Shown in pieces: positions 1 to 9,515 of a stretch of DNA of 17,452 bases (position 1 is its first letter; each line of letters opens with the position of its first letter). A program made the translations under genes and the position numbers. A model generated the notes under the pieces. That model was given only the letters and a program-made list of their open reading frames with translations. It was not told where the DNA came from and did no database searches. The stretch is taken from contig JASJEI010000235.1 in assembly GCA_030064795.1 (NCBI GenBank), forward strand, positions 1 to 17,452. Direction: 5' to 3'. The stretch comes from Pleurocapsa sp. MO_226.B13 (GTDB taxonomy: Bacteria > Cyanobacteriota > Cyanobacteriia > Cyanobacteriales > Xenococcaceae).

Positions 1-1
1 G

Positions 2-982
2 GATGAACCCATTTATCATAAAGCTTCCAATGAAGTTGTCGATCATTGGAAAAAACAAATTATGAAAGCCCATCCCATGGCAAAACTAAATGGCTTCACA
101 AATGAGCTTCATCTAATGACAATGCATCAAATGGAAATTGATGTTTCATACATTTATCCAACTCTAGGACTAGCTATACAATCAGTTGACACAATGACAC
201 CACAAGTAGCAAGGGCTTTTACTGATGCTTATAATAGATGGTTAAAAGACTTTTGTAGCTATGAACCACAAAAACTTCAGGGTATAGGACTTGTTAATCG
301 TCACGCTCCAGAAGAAATGTTGGCAGAATTGCATCAAATAGCACAATTTGGCTGGACGGCTATCTGTTTGCGTCCGAATCCCGTCAAGGGTAGATTATTG
401 AGTGACCCTGCTTACGAACCTTTTTGGCAAGAGTGTGAAGAGTTAGGTATGGCAGTTGGTATTCATGAAGGTACTCATAGTCGCTTGCCTAGTGCTGGAG
501 CAGATCGATTTAACAATCGTTTTGCTATGCGTGCTTGCTCTCATCCAATGGAACAAATGATGGCTCTACTTAGTTTAATTGAAGGTGGGGTGCTAGAACG
601 TTATCCTAAGCTTAGGGTAGGATTTCTGGAATCAGGTTGTGGCTGGTTACCATACTGGTTATGGCGATTGGATGAAGAGTATGAATGCCATTACTGGGAA
701 GTGAAGGATAATATAAAGATGAAGCCTTCAGAGTATTTTCGTCGCCAATGCTATATTACGTTTGAGCCTTCAGAGCCTTACCTTAAGCAAGTAATTGAGT
801 ATATTGGTACTGATAATTTGCTTTTTGGTTCTGACTATCCCCATATTCATTGGCGAGTTGATGATAATGAAGAAGAACCAAAGTTATTGAATATTAATTC
901 AGTACTTCTGGAGCAGTTACCTATAAGAACGGTGCGAAAAATACTTTGGGATAATCCCGCTCGTTTCTACGGATTAAAATGA
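2..982 (+). CDS. Amidohydrolase-2 family metal-dependent hydrolase, 5' end outside the window
   Basis: The reading frame is open to the left edge of the window, so the methionine codon at 62 is probably internal and the true start lies upstream. The visible 327 residues look like the main part of an amidohydrolase-2 (ACMSD-like) TIM-barrel protein. Visible marks are the GIHEGTH segment, where a barrel-strand histidine is expected; the FGSDYPH segment, carrying the conserved metal-ligand aspartate of the last strands; and the closing DNPARFYGL, a typical C-terminal signature of the family. Family members use a metal to hydrolyse or decarboxylate small organic acids; the substrate cannot be told. 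The N-terminal metal-binding HxH would lie outside the window. The kinase gene begins 10 bp downstream on the same strand, so the two may be co-transcribed. Family assignment is firm, function is not. Confidence 0.85.
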   Translation, partial: DEPIYHKASNEVVDHWKKQIMKAHPMAKLNGFTNELHLMTMHQMEIDVSYIYPTLGLAIQSVDTMTPQVARAFTDAYNRWLKDFCSYEPQKLQGIGLVNRHAPEEMLAELHQIAQFGWTAICLRPNPVKGRLLSDPAYEPFWQECEELGMAVGIHEGTHSRLPSAGADRFNNRFAMRACSHPMEQMMALLSLIEGGVLERYPKLRVGFLESGCGWLPYWLWRLDEEYECHYWEVKDNIKMKPSEYFRRQCYITFEPSEPYLKQVIEYIGTDNLLFGSDYPHIHWRVDDNEEEPKLLNINSVLLEQLPIRTVRKILWDNPARFYGLK

Positions 983-992
983 CACTCCCCTT

Positions 993-3900
993 ATGAATAT
1001 AATAGATGGCTATCAGATTACTACCAAAATATATGAAAGTGCTAATTCATTAGTCTATAAGGCTATCCGTCTTGAAGATGATCGACCTATTATCCTCAAG
1101 ATTCTTAAAGAAGACTATCCGACAGCTTCAGAACTCACTCGATATAAGCAGGAATATGAAATTACCCGCTCCCTGAATCTGGATGGCGTTGTCAAAGCCT
1201 ATGACTTGCAGAGGTATCAAAACAGTCTGATTATGTTTTTGGAGGATTTTGGGGGAGAATCCTTAAAGATATGGATAGCACAAAACAATTTCACCCTAGA
1301 GGAATTTCTCATCCTTGCAATAGAGATAAGTAAAAATTTGGGTGATATTCACGCTGTCAATATCATACACAAAGACATTAACCCATCTAATATTGTCTAT
1401 AACAAAGAAACTGGAAAGCTTAAAATTATTGACTTTGGCATCGCCACAATTCTGCCAAGGGAAAATCCGACAATTCTCAACCCCGATCACTTAGAGGGAA
1501 CCTTAGCTTATATTTCGCCGGAGCAAACTGGCAGAATGAACCGAGTGATAGATTACCGAACTGATTTTTATTCAGTTGGGGTTACTTTCTATGAAATGCT
1601 CGTCGGAAGATTACCTTTTGAAACCACTGACCCGATAGAGTTGGTACACTGTCATATTGCCAAACAACCTGTGCCACCATATCTTGTAGAAGAGGGAGAG
1701 GAAGGGACAATAAACAATATTCCCAAGGCTGTTTCGGATATTGTGATAAAACTGATGGCAAAAACAGCAGAGGATAGGTATCAAAGTGCCTGGGGACTCA
1801 AAGCAGATCTAGAAAATTGTTTGCATCAGCTACAAAGCAAAGGGACAATTAGGCAATTTCCAGTTGGTCAAAGAGATATTTCTGGTCGGTTTCAAATTCC
1901 TCAAAAACTTTATGGTCGAGAGAAGGAAGTACAACAACTTTTAGATACCTTTGAGCGAGCTAGTCAAGGTTCAACTGAAATGATCCTTGTCGCTGGTTAT
2001 TCTGGAATCGGTAAGTCAGCTTTGGTCAATGAAATTCATAAGCCGATTGTAAGACAAAGGGGAAAATTTATTTCTGGTAAGTTTGAGCAATTTAAGCGTA
2101 ATATTCCCTATGCTTCCATAATTCAAGCTTTTCAAGAACTAATGGCACAGTTACTGACAGAAGATGAAGCGCAAATTCAAATCTGGCGAGAGAAACTATT
2201 AGAAGCTCTGGGTAGTAACGCTCAGGTAATCGTCGATGTGATTCCTGAATTAGAATTGATTATAGACAAACAGCCCCCAGTTCCCCATTTAGGGCTGAGT
2301 GAATCCCAAAATCGCTTTAACATTGTATTTCAAAACTTTATTAGGGTTTTTACCACCCCAGAACATCCTTTAGTACTCTTCCTAGACGATCTGCAATGGG
2401 CGGATGCAGCTTCTTTAAAGTTGCTCGAGTTATTAATGACCGATAGAGACAGTCGATACTTATTGACGATCGGGGCATATCGAGATAACGAAGTTAGTCC
2501 CACCCATCCTTTGATGCAGACCCTGGAACAGATCCAAAAGCTTGGTACTAGGGTAAAAACCATTGTCCTGGGAGCTTTGGGTATCGGTCACATCAACCAA
2601 TTAATTGCTGAGACTCTTCACTGTTCAACGGAAGCATCCCAACCTCTAGCAGAGCTAGTCCTCTATAAAACCGAGGGGAATCCCTTCTTCTTAACTCAGT
2701 TACTGCAAACTCTATACAAAAAAAAACTGTTGCTATTTAACGCTAATACAGGGTCCTGGCAGTGGGAAATTGAGCAAATTCAAACGGCAGGGATAACTGA
2801 TAATGTCGTGGAATTAATGATTGGTAAGATTGAAAAACTAGATGAAAGTACCCAGAATATCTTAAAGTTAGCTGCCTGCATTGGGAACAGATTCGATCTA
2901 GAAGTCCTATCTATTGTCAATGCTAAATCTGCATCAGCTACAGCGAGGGAGCTTTGGCCAGCTCTTCAACAAGGTTTGATTATCCCTCTGAGAGATAACT
3001 ACAAAATTCCTTTGCTTTGGAATCAGGAGGAAATATTTTCCTCTTCCATACCCTACCTATTTTTGCATGACCGAGTTCAGCAAGCAGCCTATACTCTGAT
3101 TCCAGAAGCCCAAAAAAAAGAGGTTCATCTGAAAGTTGGTCAATTACTACTCAAAAATACTCAGCAAGAACAATTAGAAGAAAATATTTTTGATATTGTC
3201 AATCAACTCAATTTTGGATTTGAATTATTTTCCTCTCAATCGGAACGAGATAATCTAGCTCAATTAAATCTAATTGCTGGCAGAAAAGCCAAGAATGCAA
3301 CAGCCTACGAACCTGCTCTCAAATATTTAGAGGTAGGGCTAGAGCTTTTATCATCCGATAGCTGGGAGTATCAGTATGAATTGACACTGAATCTCTATTT
3401 AGAAACAGTAGAGGTGCAATACATCAACACCCAGTTTGAGCAAGCTGAAGCCCTTTCTGCTGTGGTTCTAGAAAAAGCTGAAGAACTCATCGATCGAATT
3501 AGGATTTATGAACTAAAAATTCAATCTCATATAGCTCAATTTCAATTTCATTCAGCTATAGATGTTGCACTCCAGATTCTGAAAAAACTAAGAATAGATC
3601 TGCCCCGAAAACCGAGCCAACACAGGATCAAAGAAGAACATAAATCTCTACAATTGCTCTTAAAAGATAAGCCCATTGAAAATTTATTCGATCTGCCAGA
3701 CATGACAGATCCCTATAAACTATCAGCTATCAGGATCTTACTAGCTGTCACTGCACCAGCGTTTATTACTAATGCTTCTTTATATTCTCTGATAACCTTA
3801 ACGGCAGTCAATCTCTGCATTACCTATGGAAATCCACCGCAAGCTGCTGGCGTATATATCTTTTACGGCAAACTGCTGTGTGGAATTATGAAGGATATTG

Positions 3901-6707
3901 ATTCTGGATATCGGTTTGGTCAACTATCACTAAGGTTGTTAGAAAAATTTAATATTCAGAACTCTAAATCCCTAGTTTTACATTACAGTGCTGGATTTAT
4001 CCGACCCTGGAAAGAGTCAATCCGCCATAGTAATATCCTAGAAACCTTGCAGACAGCACTTAATGTTGGACTCGATATCGGAGATATCGAACATACTTCT
4101 TATAACGCTTCAGCCTATTGTTTGTTTTCCCTATTTTCGGGCTTACCTCTTGAAGAAATAAATCAGAAGTATGAAAAATATATAAATTTGACAATTAAGA
4201 TTAAACAATCTTACACAATTAGCTACATGAAAAACTGTAGTAAAATTGTAATTAGTTTGCTCAATGGATATAAAAATAACTACTGTTTAGTTATCGGTGA
4301 TTCTCAACAAGAAGAAGAGCGGATTCTAGCTCGATGGACTCAGGAGCAAGCTGAATGGTTGCTGTTTAGTGCTTATTTAGCCAAAACCATTTCCTACTAC
4401 TTTTTCAAACACTACGAGGAAGCGATAAGGAGTGCAATTGAAGCAGACAAGAACGCTGAAAGTTCTGCCGCTTATCTGGTTACTGCACAGCACAATTTTT
4501 ACTATTCTCTTGCCCTTTTAGGGAATTGTAATCCTTCTGAACTCGATAGACACAAAAACACTCTACAACAAGTATCATTCAATCAAAAAACTATGAAAAT
4601 GTGGGCTAACCATTGCTCCGAAAATTTTCAACATAAATATGATTTAGTAGAAGCAGAGAAAGCACGAGTTTTAGGACATAATTGGCAAGCAGGAGAACTT
4701 TACGAAAAAGCTATTCAAGGTGCAAAAAAATATGAATTTATCCATGAAGAAGCCTTAGCTTATGAACGAGCAGCAGAATTTTATCTAGCACAAACTAGAG
4801 AAGAAATCGGTCAACTTTATCTAAGAAATGCCCATCATTGTTACAGTCTTTGGGGAGCAAAAGCTAAAGTCAAACAGTTAGAACAAGAATATCCCCAGTA
4901 TTTATTAGAAGTAACTAATCAAAGAAAATCTAAAAAACTTAGTATAACCATTTCTAGCACGGGAAATGATGGAGAAAGTCTTGACTTAGCCACTATTATC
5001 AAAGCATCTCAAGCAATTTCTGGTGAAATCAAGCTGGAACAACTCCTGCAAAATTTAATGAAAATTGCGATCGAAAATGCAGGAGCGCAAACAGGGTTTC
5101 TGATTTTAGATCGAGAAGGTAATTGGGTTATCGAAGCTCAAGGAACAGTAGATAGCGATCGCGTTAATATTTTACAATTAATTCCTATAGAATCTATAGA
5201 GCCTGAAAAGTCGATCCCTCTCTTACCTACTACGATTATCAATTATGTAGCCCGCACTCAAGAATATCTGGTTTTAAATGATGCAGTCAGTGAAGGACAA
5301 TTTATTAATGACCCTTATATTATTGCCAACAAAAGTAAATCAATTCTCTGTACTCCTTTACTTAATCAAGGTCAATTAAGAGGAATTGTTTATTTAGAAA
5401 ATAATTTAACCACAGGTGCGTTTACCTCAGAACGAGTCGAACTTTTAAATATACTATCTGCTCAAGCTGCTATCTCTATTGATAATTCAAGGCTTTATCA
5501 AACCTTAGAACAAAGAGTAGAAGAACGTACTAAAGAACTATCACAAACCCTGGAAGTTCTCAAAGCAACTCAAGCAGAACTAATCTTTGAAAACGATCTG
5601 CTCAGAAGTACCGATCGCCCTTCGACCTATAATTATCAAGTGGGGGGAAGCTTGTCGATGGATTCCCCAACCTATGTGGTACGCTCTGCGGACAGAAATC
5701 TCTATAAAGCATTAAAACAAGGAGAGTTTTGTTATATCTTAAATGCCCGACAGATGGGTAAGTCTAGCCTCATGGTACGGATGATGCACCATCTGAGCCA
5801 CGAGGGATTTAGCTGCGGGGCGATCGACATGACTCGTATTGGCAGCGAAAACGTCACCCCCGAGCAATGGTATAAGGGATTGACAGTAGAGCTATGGCGA
5901 AGTTTTGGCTTGCTAAGGGCAGTTAATCTAAAAACTTGGTGGAAAGAGCGAGGAGATATTTCTCCAGTTCAGAGGTTGAGTCAATTTATTGAAGAAGTTT
6001 TGCTATTTAAAGTTGGTCAAAAAGATGACGCTTTCCCCAAAAACCTGGTGATTTTTATCGATGAAATTGATAGCATCTTAGGCTTGAATTTCCCAGTTAA
6101 TGACTTTTTTGCTCTGATTCGCTCCTGCTATAATCAGCGCAGTATCAATCGAGAATATAGACGTTTAACCTTTGCTTTTTTTGGAGTCGCTACCCCTAAC
6201 GATTTAATTACCGACCATCAAACAACCCCCTTCAACATCGGTCAATCAATTCAACTGGAGGGCTTTAAAGAGCATGAAGCCCAACCTTTAGTTCAAGGAT
6301 TGACCGAGAAAGTGAGCAATCCTCAAACAGTGCTCAAAGAAATTTTAGCTTGGACGAGTGGTCAGCCTTTTTTGACCCAAAAGCTCTGTCAACTCATTCG
6401 TAGTGCTTCATCTCCTATCCCTACCAACAGAGAAGCCGAATGGATTGAAAATTTGGTGCGAACTCGTATTATAGAGAATTGGGAATCACAGGATGAACCA
6501 GAGCATTTGAGAACCATCCGCGATCGCCTTTTTAAGAGCAAAAAATCCGTTCGGCTACTAGAACTCTACCAACAAATTTTGCATCAAGGAGAGATTGTGG
6601 CAGTTGATAGTTCAGAGGAAAGAGAATTGCTTTTGTCGGGGCTAATAGTCAAGCAACAGGGAACTTTGAGAGTCCAAAACCGTATTTATAAATCGATCTT
6701 TGTTTGA
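993..6707 (+). CDS. Giant Ser/Thr protein kinase with AAA_16-type ATPase, GAF and C-terminal AAA-like (AAA_35) domain
   Basis: 1904 residues. The N-terminal kinase domain (about 7-280) has a degenerate glycine loop, the ATP lysine K36 (ILKILK), catalytic H126-K127-D128 with N133 (HKD, not HRD), D147-F148-G149 and the S175-P176-E177 anchor. An AAA_16/STAND-like ATPase follows, with Walker A GYSGIGKS at 335-342 and a Walker B ending LFLDDLQWAD. A long helical, TPR-like region (about 620-1310) leads to a GAF sensor domain (about 1330-1500) and a coiled-coil linker (VEERTKELSQTLE). This part follows the cyanobacterial HstK-type layout of Ser/Thr kinase, ATPase and GAF. That layout normally ends in a histidine kinase, but no H-box or HATPase motifs are present. 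Instead the end is an AAA-like domain with P-loop N1584-ARQMGKSS and Walker B IDEID at 1689-1693. Probably a cytosolic signalling protein; ligand and targets unknown. No clear Shine-Dalgarno sequence precedes the ATG. Confidence 0.9.
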   Translation: MNIIDGYQITTKIYESANSLVYKAIRLEDDRPIILKILKEDYPTASELTRYKQEYEITRSLNLDGVVKAYDLQRYQNSLIMFLEDFGGESLKIWIAQNNFTLEEFLILAIEISKNLGDIHAVNIIHKDINPSNIVYNKETGKLKIIDFGIATILPRENPTILNPDHLEGTLAYISPEQTGRMNRVIDYRTDFYSVGVTFYEMLVGRLPFETTDPIELVHCHIAKQPVPPYLVEEGEEGTINNIPKAVSDIVIKLMAKTAEDRYQSAWGLKADLENCLHQLQSKGTIRQFPVGQRDISGRFQIPQKLYGREKEVQQLLDTFERASQGSTEMILVAGYSGIGKSALVNEIHKPIVRQRGKFISGKFEQFKRNIPYASIIQAFQELMAQLLTEDEAQIQIWREKLLEALGSNAQVIVDVIPELELIIDKQPPVPHLGLSESQNRFNIVFQNFIRVFTTPEHPLVLFLDDLQWADAASLKLLELLMTDRDSRYLLTIGAYRDNEVSPTHPLMQTLEQIQKLGTRVKTIVLGALGIGHINQLIAETLHCSTEASQPLAELVLYKTEGNPFFLTQLLQTLYKKKLLLFNANTGSWQWEIEQIQTAGITDNVVELMIGKIEKLDESTQNILKLAACIGNRFDLEVLSIVNAKSASATARELWPALQQGLIIPLRDNYKIPLLWNQEEIFSSSIPYLFLHDRVQQAAYTLIPEAQKKEVHLKVGQLLLKNTQQEQLEENIFDIVNQLNFGFELFSSQSERDNLAQLNLIAGRKAKNATAYEPALKYLEVGLELLSSDSWEYQYELTLNLYLETVEVQYINTQFEQAEALSAVVLEKAEELIDRIRIYELKIQSHIAQFQFHSAIDVALQILKKLRIDLPRKPSQHRIKEEHKSLQLLLKDKPIENLFDLPDMTDPYKLSAIRILLAVTAPAFITNASLYSLITLTAVNLCITYGNPPQAAGVYIFYGKLLCGIMKDIDSGYRFGQLSLRLLEKFNIQNSKSLVLHYSAGFIRPWKESIRHSNILETLQTALNVGLDIGDIEHTSYNASAYCLFSLFSGLPLEEINQKYEKYINLTIKIKQSYTISYMKNCSKIVISLLNGYKNNYCLVIGDSQQEEERILARWTQEQAEWLLFSAYLAKTISYYFFKHYEEAIRSAIEADKNAESSAAYLVTAQHNFYYSLALLGNCNPSELDRHKNTLQQVSFNQKTMKMWANHCSENFQHKYDLVEAEKARVLGHNWQAGELYEKAIQGAKKYEFIHEEALAYERAAEFYLAQTREEIGQLYLRNAHHCYSLWGAKAKVKQLEQEYPQYLLEVTNQRKSKKLSITISSTGNDGESLDLATIIKASQAISGEIKLEQLLQNLMKIAIENAGAQTGFLILDREGNWVIEAQGTVDSDRVNILQLIPIESIEPEKSIPLLPTTIINYVARTQEYLVLNDAVSEGQFINDPYIIANKSKSILCTPLLNQGQLRGIVYLENNLTTGAFTSERVELLNILSAQAAISIDNSRLYQTLEQRVEERTKELSQTLEVLKATQAELIFENDLLRSTDRPSTYNYQVGGSLSMDSPTYVVRSADRNLYKALKQGEFCYILNARQMGKSSLMVRMMHHLSHEGFSCGAIDMTRIGSENVTPEQWYKGLTVELWRSFGLLRAVNLKTWWKERGDISPVQRLSQFIEEVLLFKVGQKDDAFPKNLVIFIDEIDSILGLNFPVNDFFALIRSCYNQRSINREYRRLTFAFFGVATPNDLITDHQTTPFNIGQSIQLEGFKEHEAQPLVQGLTEKVSNPQTVLKEILAWTSGQPFLTQKLCQLIRSASSPIPTNREAEWIENLVRTRIIENWESQDEPEHLRTIRDRLFKSKKSVRLLELYQQILHQGEIVAVDSSEERELLLSGLIVKQQGTLRVQNRIYKSIFV

Positions 6708-6867
6708 TTTACCCTATTACTCTCTGATAATCTAGATTAAGGAAAGCTTTATTCCCTTGCTTCAACAATCTATTCAGCAACGCCAGAAAATTAATCTAGC
6801 GCGATCGCTTAATAAATTAGATGTTATTTATCTTTTACAGTTGTAGCCAGCTTTTAGTGGCACAAAT

Positions 6868-6895
6868 AAAGACTCTTGGTCAATTAACAGTCTTT
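6868..6895. terminator. Possible bidirectional terminator between convergent genes
   Basis: A 7-bp inverted repeat (AAAGACT, 14-nt loop, AGTCTTT) lies between the convergent kinase and radA genes and overlaps the radA stop codon. On the + strand it is followed by AATTTT. The stem is AT-rich and the T tract short, so this is a weak candidate resting mainly on position. Confidence 0.3.
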
Positions 6896-8417
6896 AATTT
6901 TCTGCTGCTATTACGGGAAAATCACCAGAACGTTCCGAAGGAATGGCTGCAATAATCGCATCGATCACTTTAGAGATGGGAATAATTTCTAAACCAAGAT
7001 CGCGGGGAAAACTCTGACCTTTAGGCACGATCGCTTTTTTAAAGCCTAATTTAGCTGCTTCTTTGAGGCGTAATTCCATCTGAGAAACCAAACGTACCTG
7101 TCCGCCCAAACCGACTTCTCCGATTAAAACCGTACGAGGATCGACCACGCGATCGCGAAAACTAGCGACAATGGCGATCGCCACTCCTAAATCCGCTGCG
7201 GGTTCGCCCACTCCCAAACCACCCACAGAAGCGACATAGGCATCTAGTTTAGATAGAGGTATACCGACTCGCTTTTCGAGGACGGCTAAAATTTGCTGGA
7301 GACGATTGTAATCAATTCCCGTAGTCGAGCGACGGGGAGAAGTATAGCTGGTAGGACTAACTAATGCTTGAAGTTCTACCACAATCGGACGAGTTCCCTC
7401 ACAAGCAACTACAATCGACGTACCTGGAGAGGCTTCATCGCGATTGCCTAAAAACAATTCTGAAGGGTTGTCTACCTCTACTAAACCCCGCTCGGCCATT
7501 TCAAAAATACCAATTTCGTGAGTCGCCCCAAAACGATTTTTAACCGAGCGTAACAGACGATGAGAAGCATAGCGATCGCCCTCAAAATAGAGTACCGTAT
7601 CTACCAGGTGTTCTAGTACCCTGGGTCCTGCGATCGCCCCTTCTTTGGTAACATGACCCACAATTAGCAGGGTAATATTTTCTCGTTTACCCACCTGCAT
7701 CAATGCCGAAGTACATTCCCGTACCTGTGCTACCGAACCTGGAGAAGAAGTCAAGGCAGCAAAGTGTAGAGTTTGAATACTGTCAATAATTGCTACTTGA
7801 GGTTTTAAAGATTCTAATTCGCGTAAAATTTCTTCTAAATCTGTTTCTGGCATTACATAGAGATTATTCTCTTTTTTAGGAGCAGTCTTGCCATTTTTCT
7901 TACTCTTGCTCTTGCCATTTTCCTTAGCTGGTGCTGATTCTGGTTCGATTTCTGCCACATCCAAGCGAGAAGCGCGCAATTTAACCTGCTGCCCCGATTC
8001 CTCTGCCGACACGTAGAGAATGCGAGGTAGACTATAAGATAACTTATTCGCTACCTGTAACAACAAAGTAGATTTTCCAATGCCAGGATCGCCACCAATC
8101 AGCACCAAAGAACCAGGAACAATCCCTCCCCCCAAAACGCGATCTAGTTCTCCATAACCCGAAGGAAACCTCTCTTGAACTTCATTATCGATCTGAGAAA
8201 ACTTTAATGATACTCTTGGTTGTGCTACTCCCGACGCTCTGGCGTTAGAACGAGTACCAGATTGCCATCCTCCACGGCTAAATCCGCTTCCTGAAGAAAT
8301 TTCTACTGGTTCTTCCGAGATGGTGCCAAATTCGTTACACTCCTTGCACAACCCAAACCATTGACTATACTCTGCACCACATTCATTGCAAATATATATT
8401 TGTTTAGATTTAGCCAT
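6894..8417 (-). CDS. radA: DNA repair protein RadA/Sms
   Basis: 507 residues with the full RadA order. An N-terminal four-cysteine zinc finger (C10, C13, C24, C27) is followed by a RecA-like ATPase with Walker A GGDPGIGKST (108-117) and Walker B VAIIDS near 208-213, the RadA-specific KNRFG motif at 293-297, and a C-terminal Lon-protease-like domain (about 330-490). RadA is a helicase-like ATPase that promotes branch migration in homologous recombination. The ATPase domain carries a lysine-rich low-complexity insert at about 160-184 that is absent from the short enterobacterial form; it is probably a surface loop. The gene diverges from rpaB across 274 bp and is a stand-alone housekeeping gene here. 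The ATG start directly precedes the zinc finger, as expected. HIP1 octamers occur inside the gene. Confidence 0.97.
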   Translation of the reverse strand: MAKSKQIYICNECGAEYSQWFGLCKECNEFGTISEEPVEISSGSGFSRGGWQSGTRSNARASGVAQPRVSLKFSQIDNEVQERFPSGYGELDRVLGGGIVPGSLVLIGGDPGIGKSTLLLQVANKLSYSLPRILYVSAEESGQQVKLRASRLDVAEIEPESAPAKENGKSKSKKNGKTAPKKENNLYVMPETDLEEILRELESLKPQVAIIDSIQTLHFAALTSSPGSVAQVRECTSALMQVGKRENITLLIVGHVTKEGAIAGPRVLEHLVDTVLYFEGDRYASHRLLRSVKNRFGATHEIGIFEMAERGLVEVDNPSELFLGNRDEASPGTSIVVACEGTRPIVVELQALVSPTSYTSPRRSTTGIDYNRLQQILAVLEKRVGIPLSKLDAYVASVGGLGVGEPAADLGVAIAIVASFRDRVVDPRTVLIGEVGLGGQVRLVSQMELRLKEAAKLGFKKAIVPKGQSFPRDLGLEIIPISKVIDAIIAAIPSERSGDFPVIAAEN

Positions 8418-8673
8418 TTTCTTAAGAAAAATTAGAGATTTAAAGCAATAAAAAAATAAGTTAGTAAACTTTTATGAGTGATATAGTCCCGATCCTAAGA
8501 AACATTAAAACCCTCAAAGATAAATTAAACCTGAAAAAACTGAATAATTGTCTGAATTGTTAAGATAATCGCCTTAAAATGGGCAGTTAGTTTTACTAGA
8601 CAGCATCAACGGGATAATCTTAAATAATAAGACCATAAAAATTTAACTTAACTAACGGTAATTTTACTTAAAT

Positions 8674-8680
8674 AAAGGAG
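8674..8680 (+). promoter_or_regulatory. Ribosome binding site supporting the TTG start of rpaB
   Basis: AAAGGAG lies 11 nt before the TTG at 8692. No ATG or GTG occurs in frame between this site and the conserved receiver-domain start, so the TTG is the best start codon. The surrounding 8418-8691 region is AT-rich and must hold the divergent promoters of radA and rpaB; I found no convincing -35/-10 pair or HLR1-type repeat in it. Confidence 0.55.
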
Positions 8681-8691
8681 CGTATAGTAAC

Positions 8692-9420
8692 TTGGAGACT
8701 AATAAAGAAAAAATTTTAGTAGTAGATGATGAAGCAAGCATCCGTCGGATCTTAGAAACTCGCCTTTCGATGATTGGTTATGATGTGGTGACTGCTGCTG
8801 ACGGCGAAGAAGCATTAGAAACCTTCCGTACCACTGAACCTAGCCTAGTCGTCTTGGATGTCATGATGCCAAAACTGGATGGCTATGGAGTATGTCAAGA
8901 ACTGCGAAAAGAATCTGACATTCCGATCATTATGCTAACCGCTTTGGGAGATGTTGCCGATCGCATCACTGGTTTAGAACTAGGCGCAGACGATTATGTC
9001 GTTAAGCCTTTCTCTCCTAAAGAATTAGAAGCCAGAATTCGTTCCGTCTTGCGTCGAGTCGAAAAAAATGGTGCGCCAGGAATTCCTAGTTCTGGTGTAA
9101 TTCATGTCGGCTCGATTAAAATCGACACCAACAAGCGTCAAGTATACAAGGGTGACGAACGCATCCGCTTAACTGGCATGGAATTTAGTCTATTAGAACT
9201 ATTAGTCAGTCGTTCTGGCGAACCCTTCTCTCGTTCGGAAATCCTTCAAGAAGTCTGGGGTTATACTCCCGAACGTCATGTAGATACTCGCGTGGTGGAT
9301 GTACATATTTCCCGTTTGCGGGCAAAACTAGAAGACGATCCGAGCAACCCAGAACTAATTTTAACCGCTAGAGGTACGGGCTACTTGTTTCAACGCATTT
9401 TAGAAGCGGGAGAAGAATAA
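8692..9420 (+). CDS. rpaB: OmpR/PhoB-type response regulator RpaB (Ycf27 homologue)
   Basis: 242 residues. The receiver domain (about 8-120) has the acidic pair D12-D13, phospho-acceptor D56 in VVLDVMMP, T83 and K105. An OmpR-type winged-helix DNA-binding domain follows (about 135-235), ending in the recognition region HVDTRVVDVHISRLRAKLE. The sequence ILVVDDEASIRRILETRLS near the N-terminus is characteristic of RpaB, the conserved cyanobacterial regulator of high-light, photosystem and phycobilisome genes, called Ycf27 in red-algal plastids. Its usual partner kinase (Hik33/NblS) is not in the window. Translation starts at a TTG. The next gene begins 95 bp downstream on the same strand and may or may not be co-transcribed. 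Confidence 0.95.
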   Translation: METNKEKILVVDDEASIRRILETRLSMIGYDVVTAADGEEALETFRTTEPSLVVLDVMMPKLDGYGVCQELRKESDIPIIMLTALGDVADRITGLELGADDYVVKPFSPKELEARIRSVLRRVEKNGAPGIPSSGVIHVGSIKIDTNKRQVYKGDERIRLTGMEFSLLELLVSRSGEPFSRSEILQEVWGYTPERHVDTRVVDVHISRLRAKLEDDPSNPELILTARGTGYLFQRILEAGEE

Positions 9421-9515
9421 ATAAGCAACGAAGAACGAGGAATCAATAGTCAACTGTTGCTGCTAGTAAATAATAAAATAGGAAAGCTAATAGCATAGAG
9501 CTTACGGCTTTAAAA

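Noticed and set aside
6740..6846. Short open stretch (LLQQSIQQRQKINLARSLNK) between the kinase gene and radA
   Set aside because: Only about 32 codons, no start codon with a ribosome site and no recognised family; possibly a decayed gene tail but not supportable.
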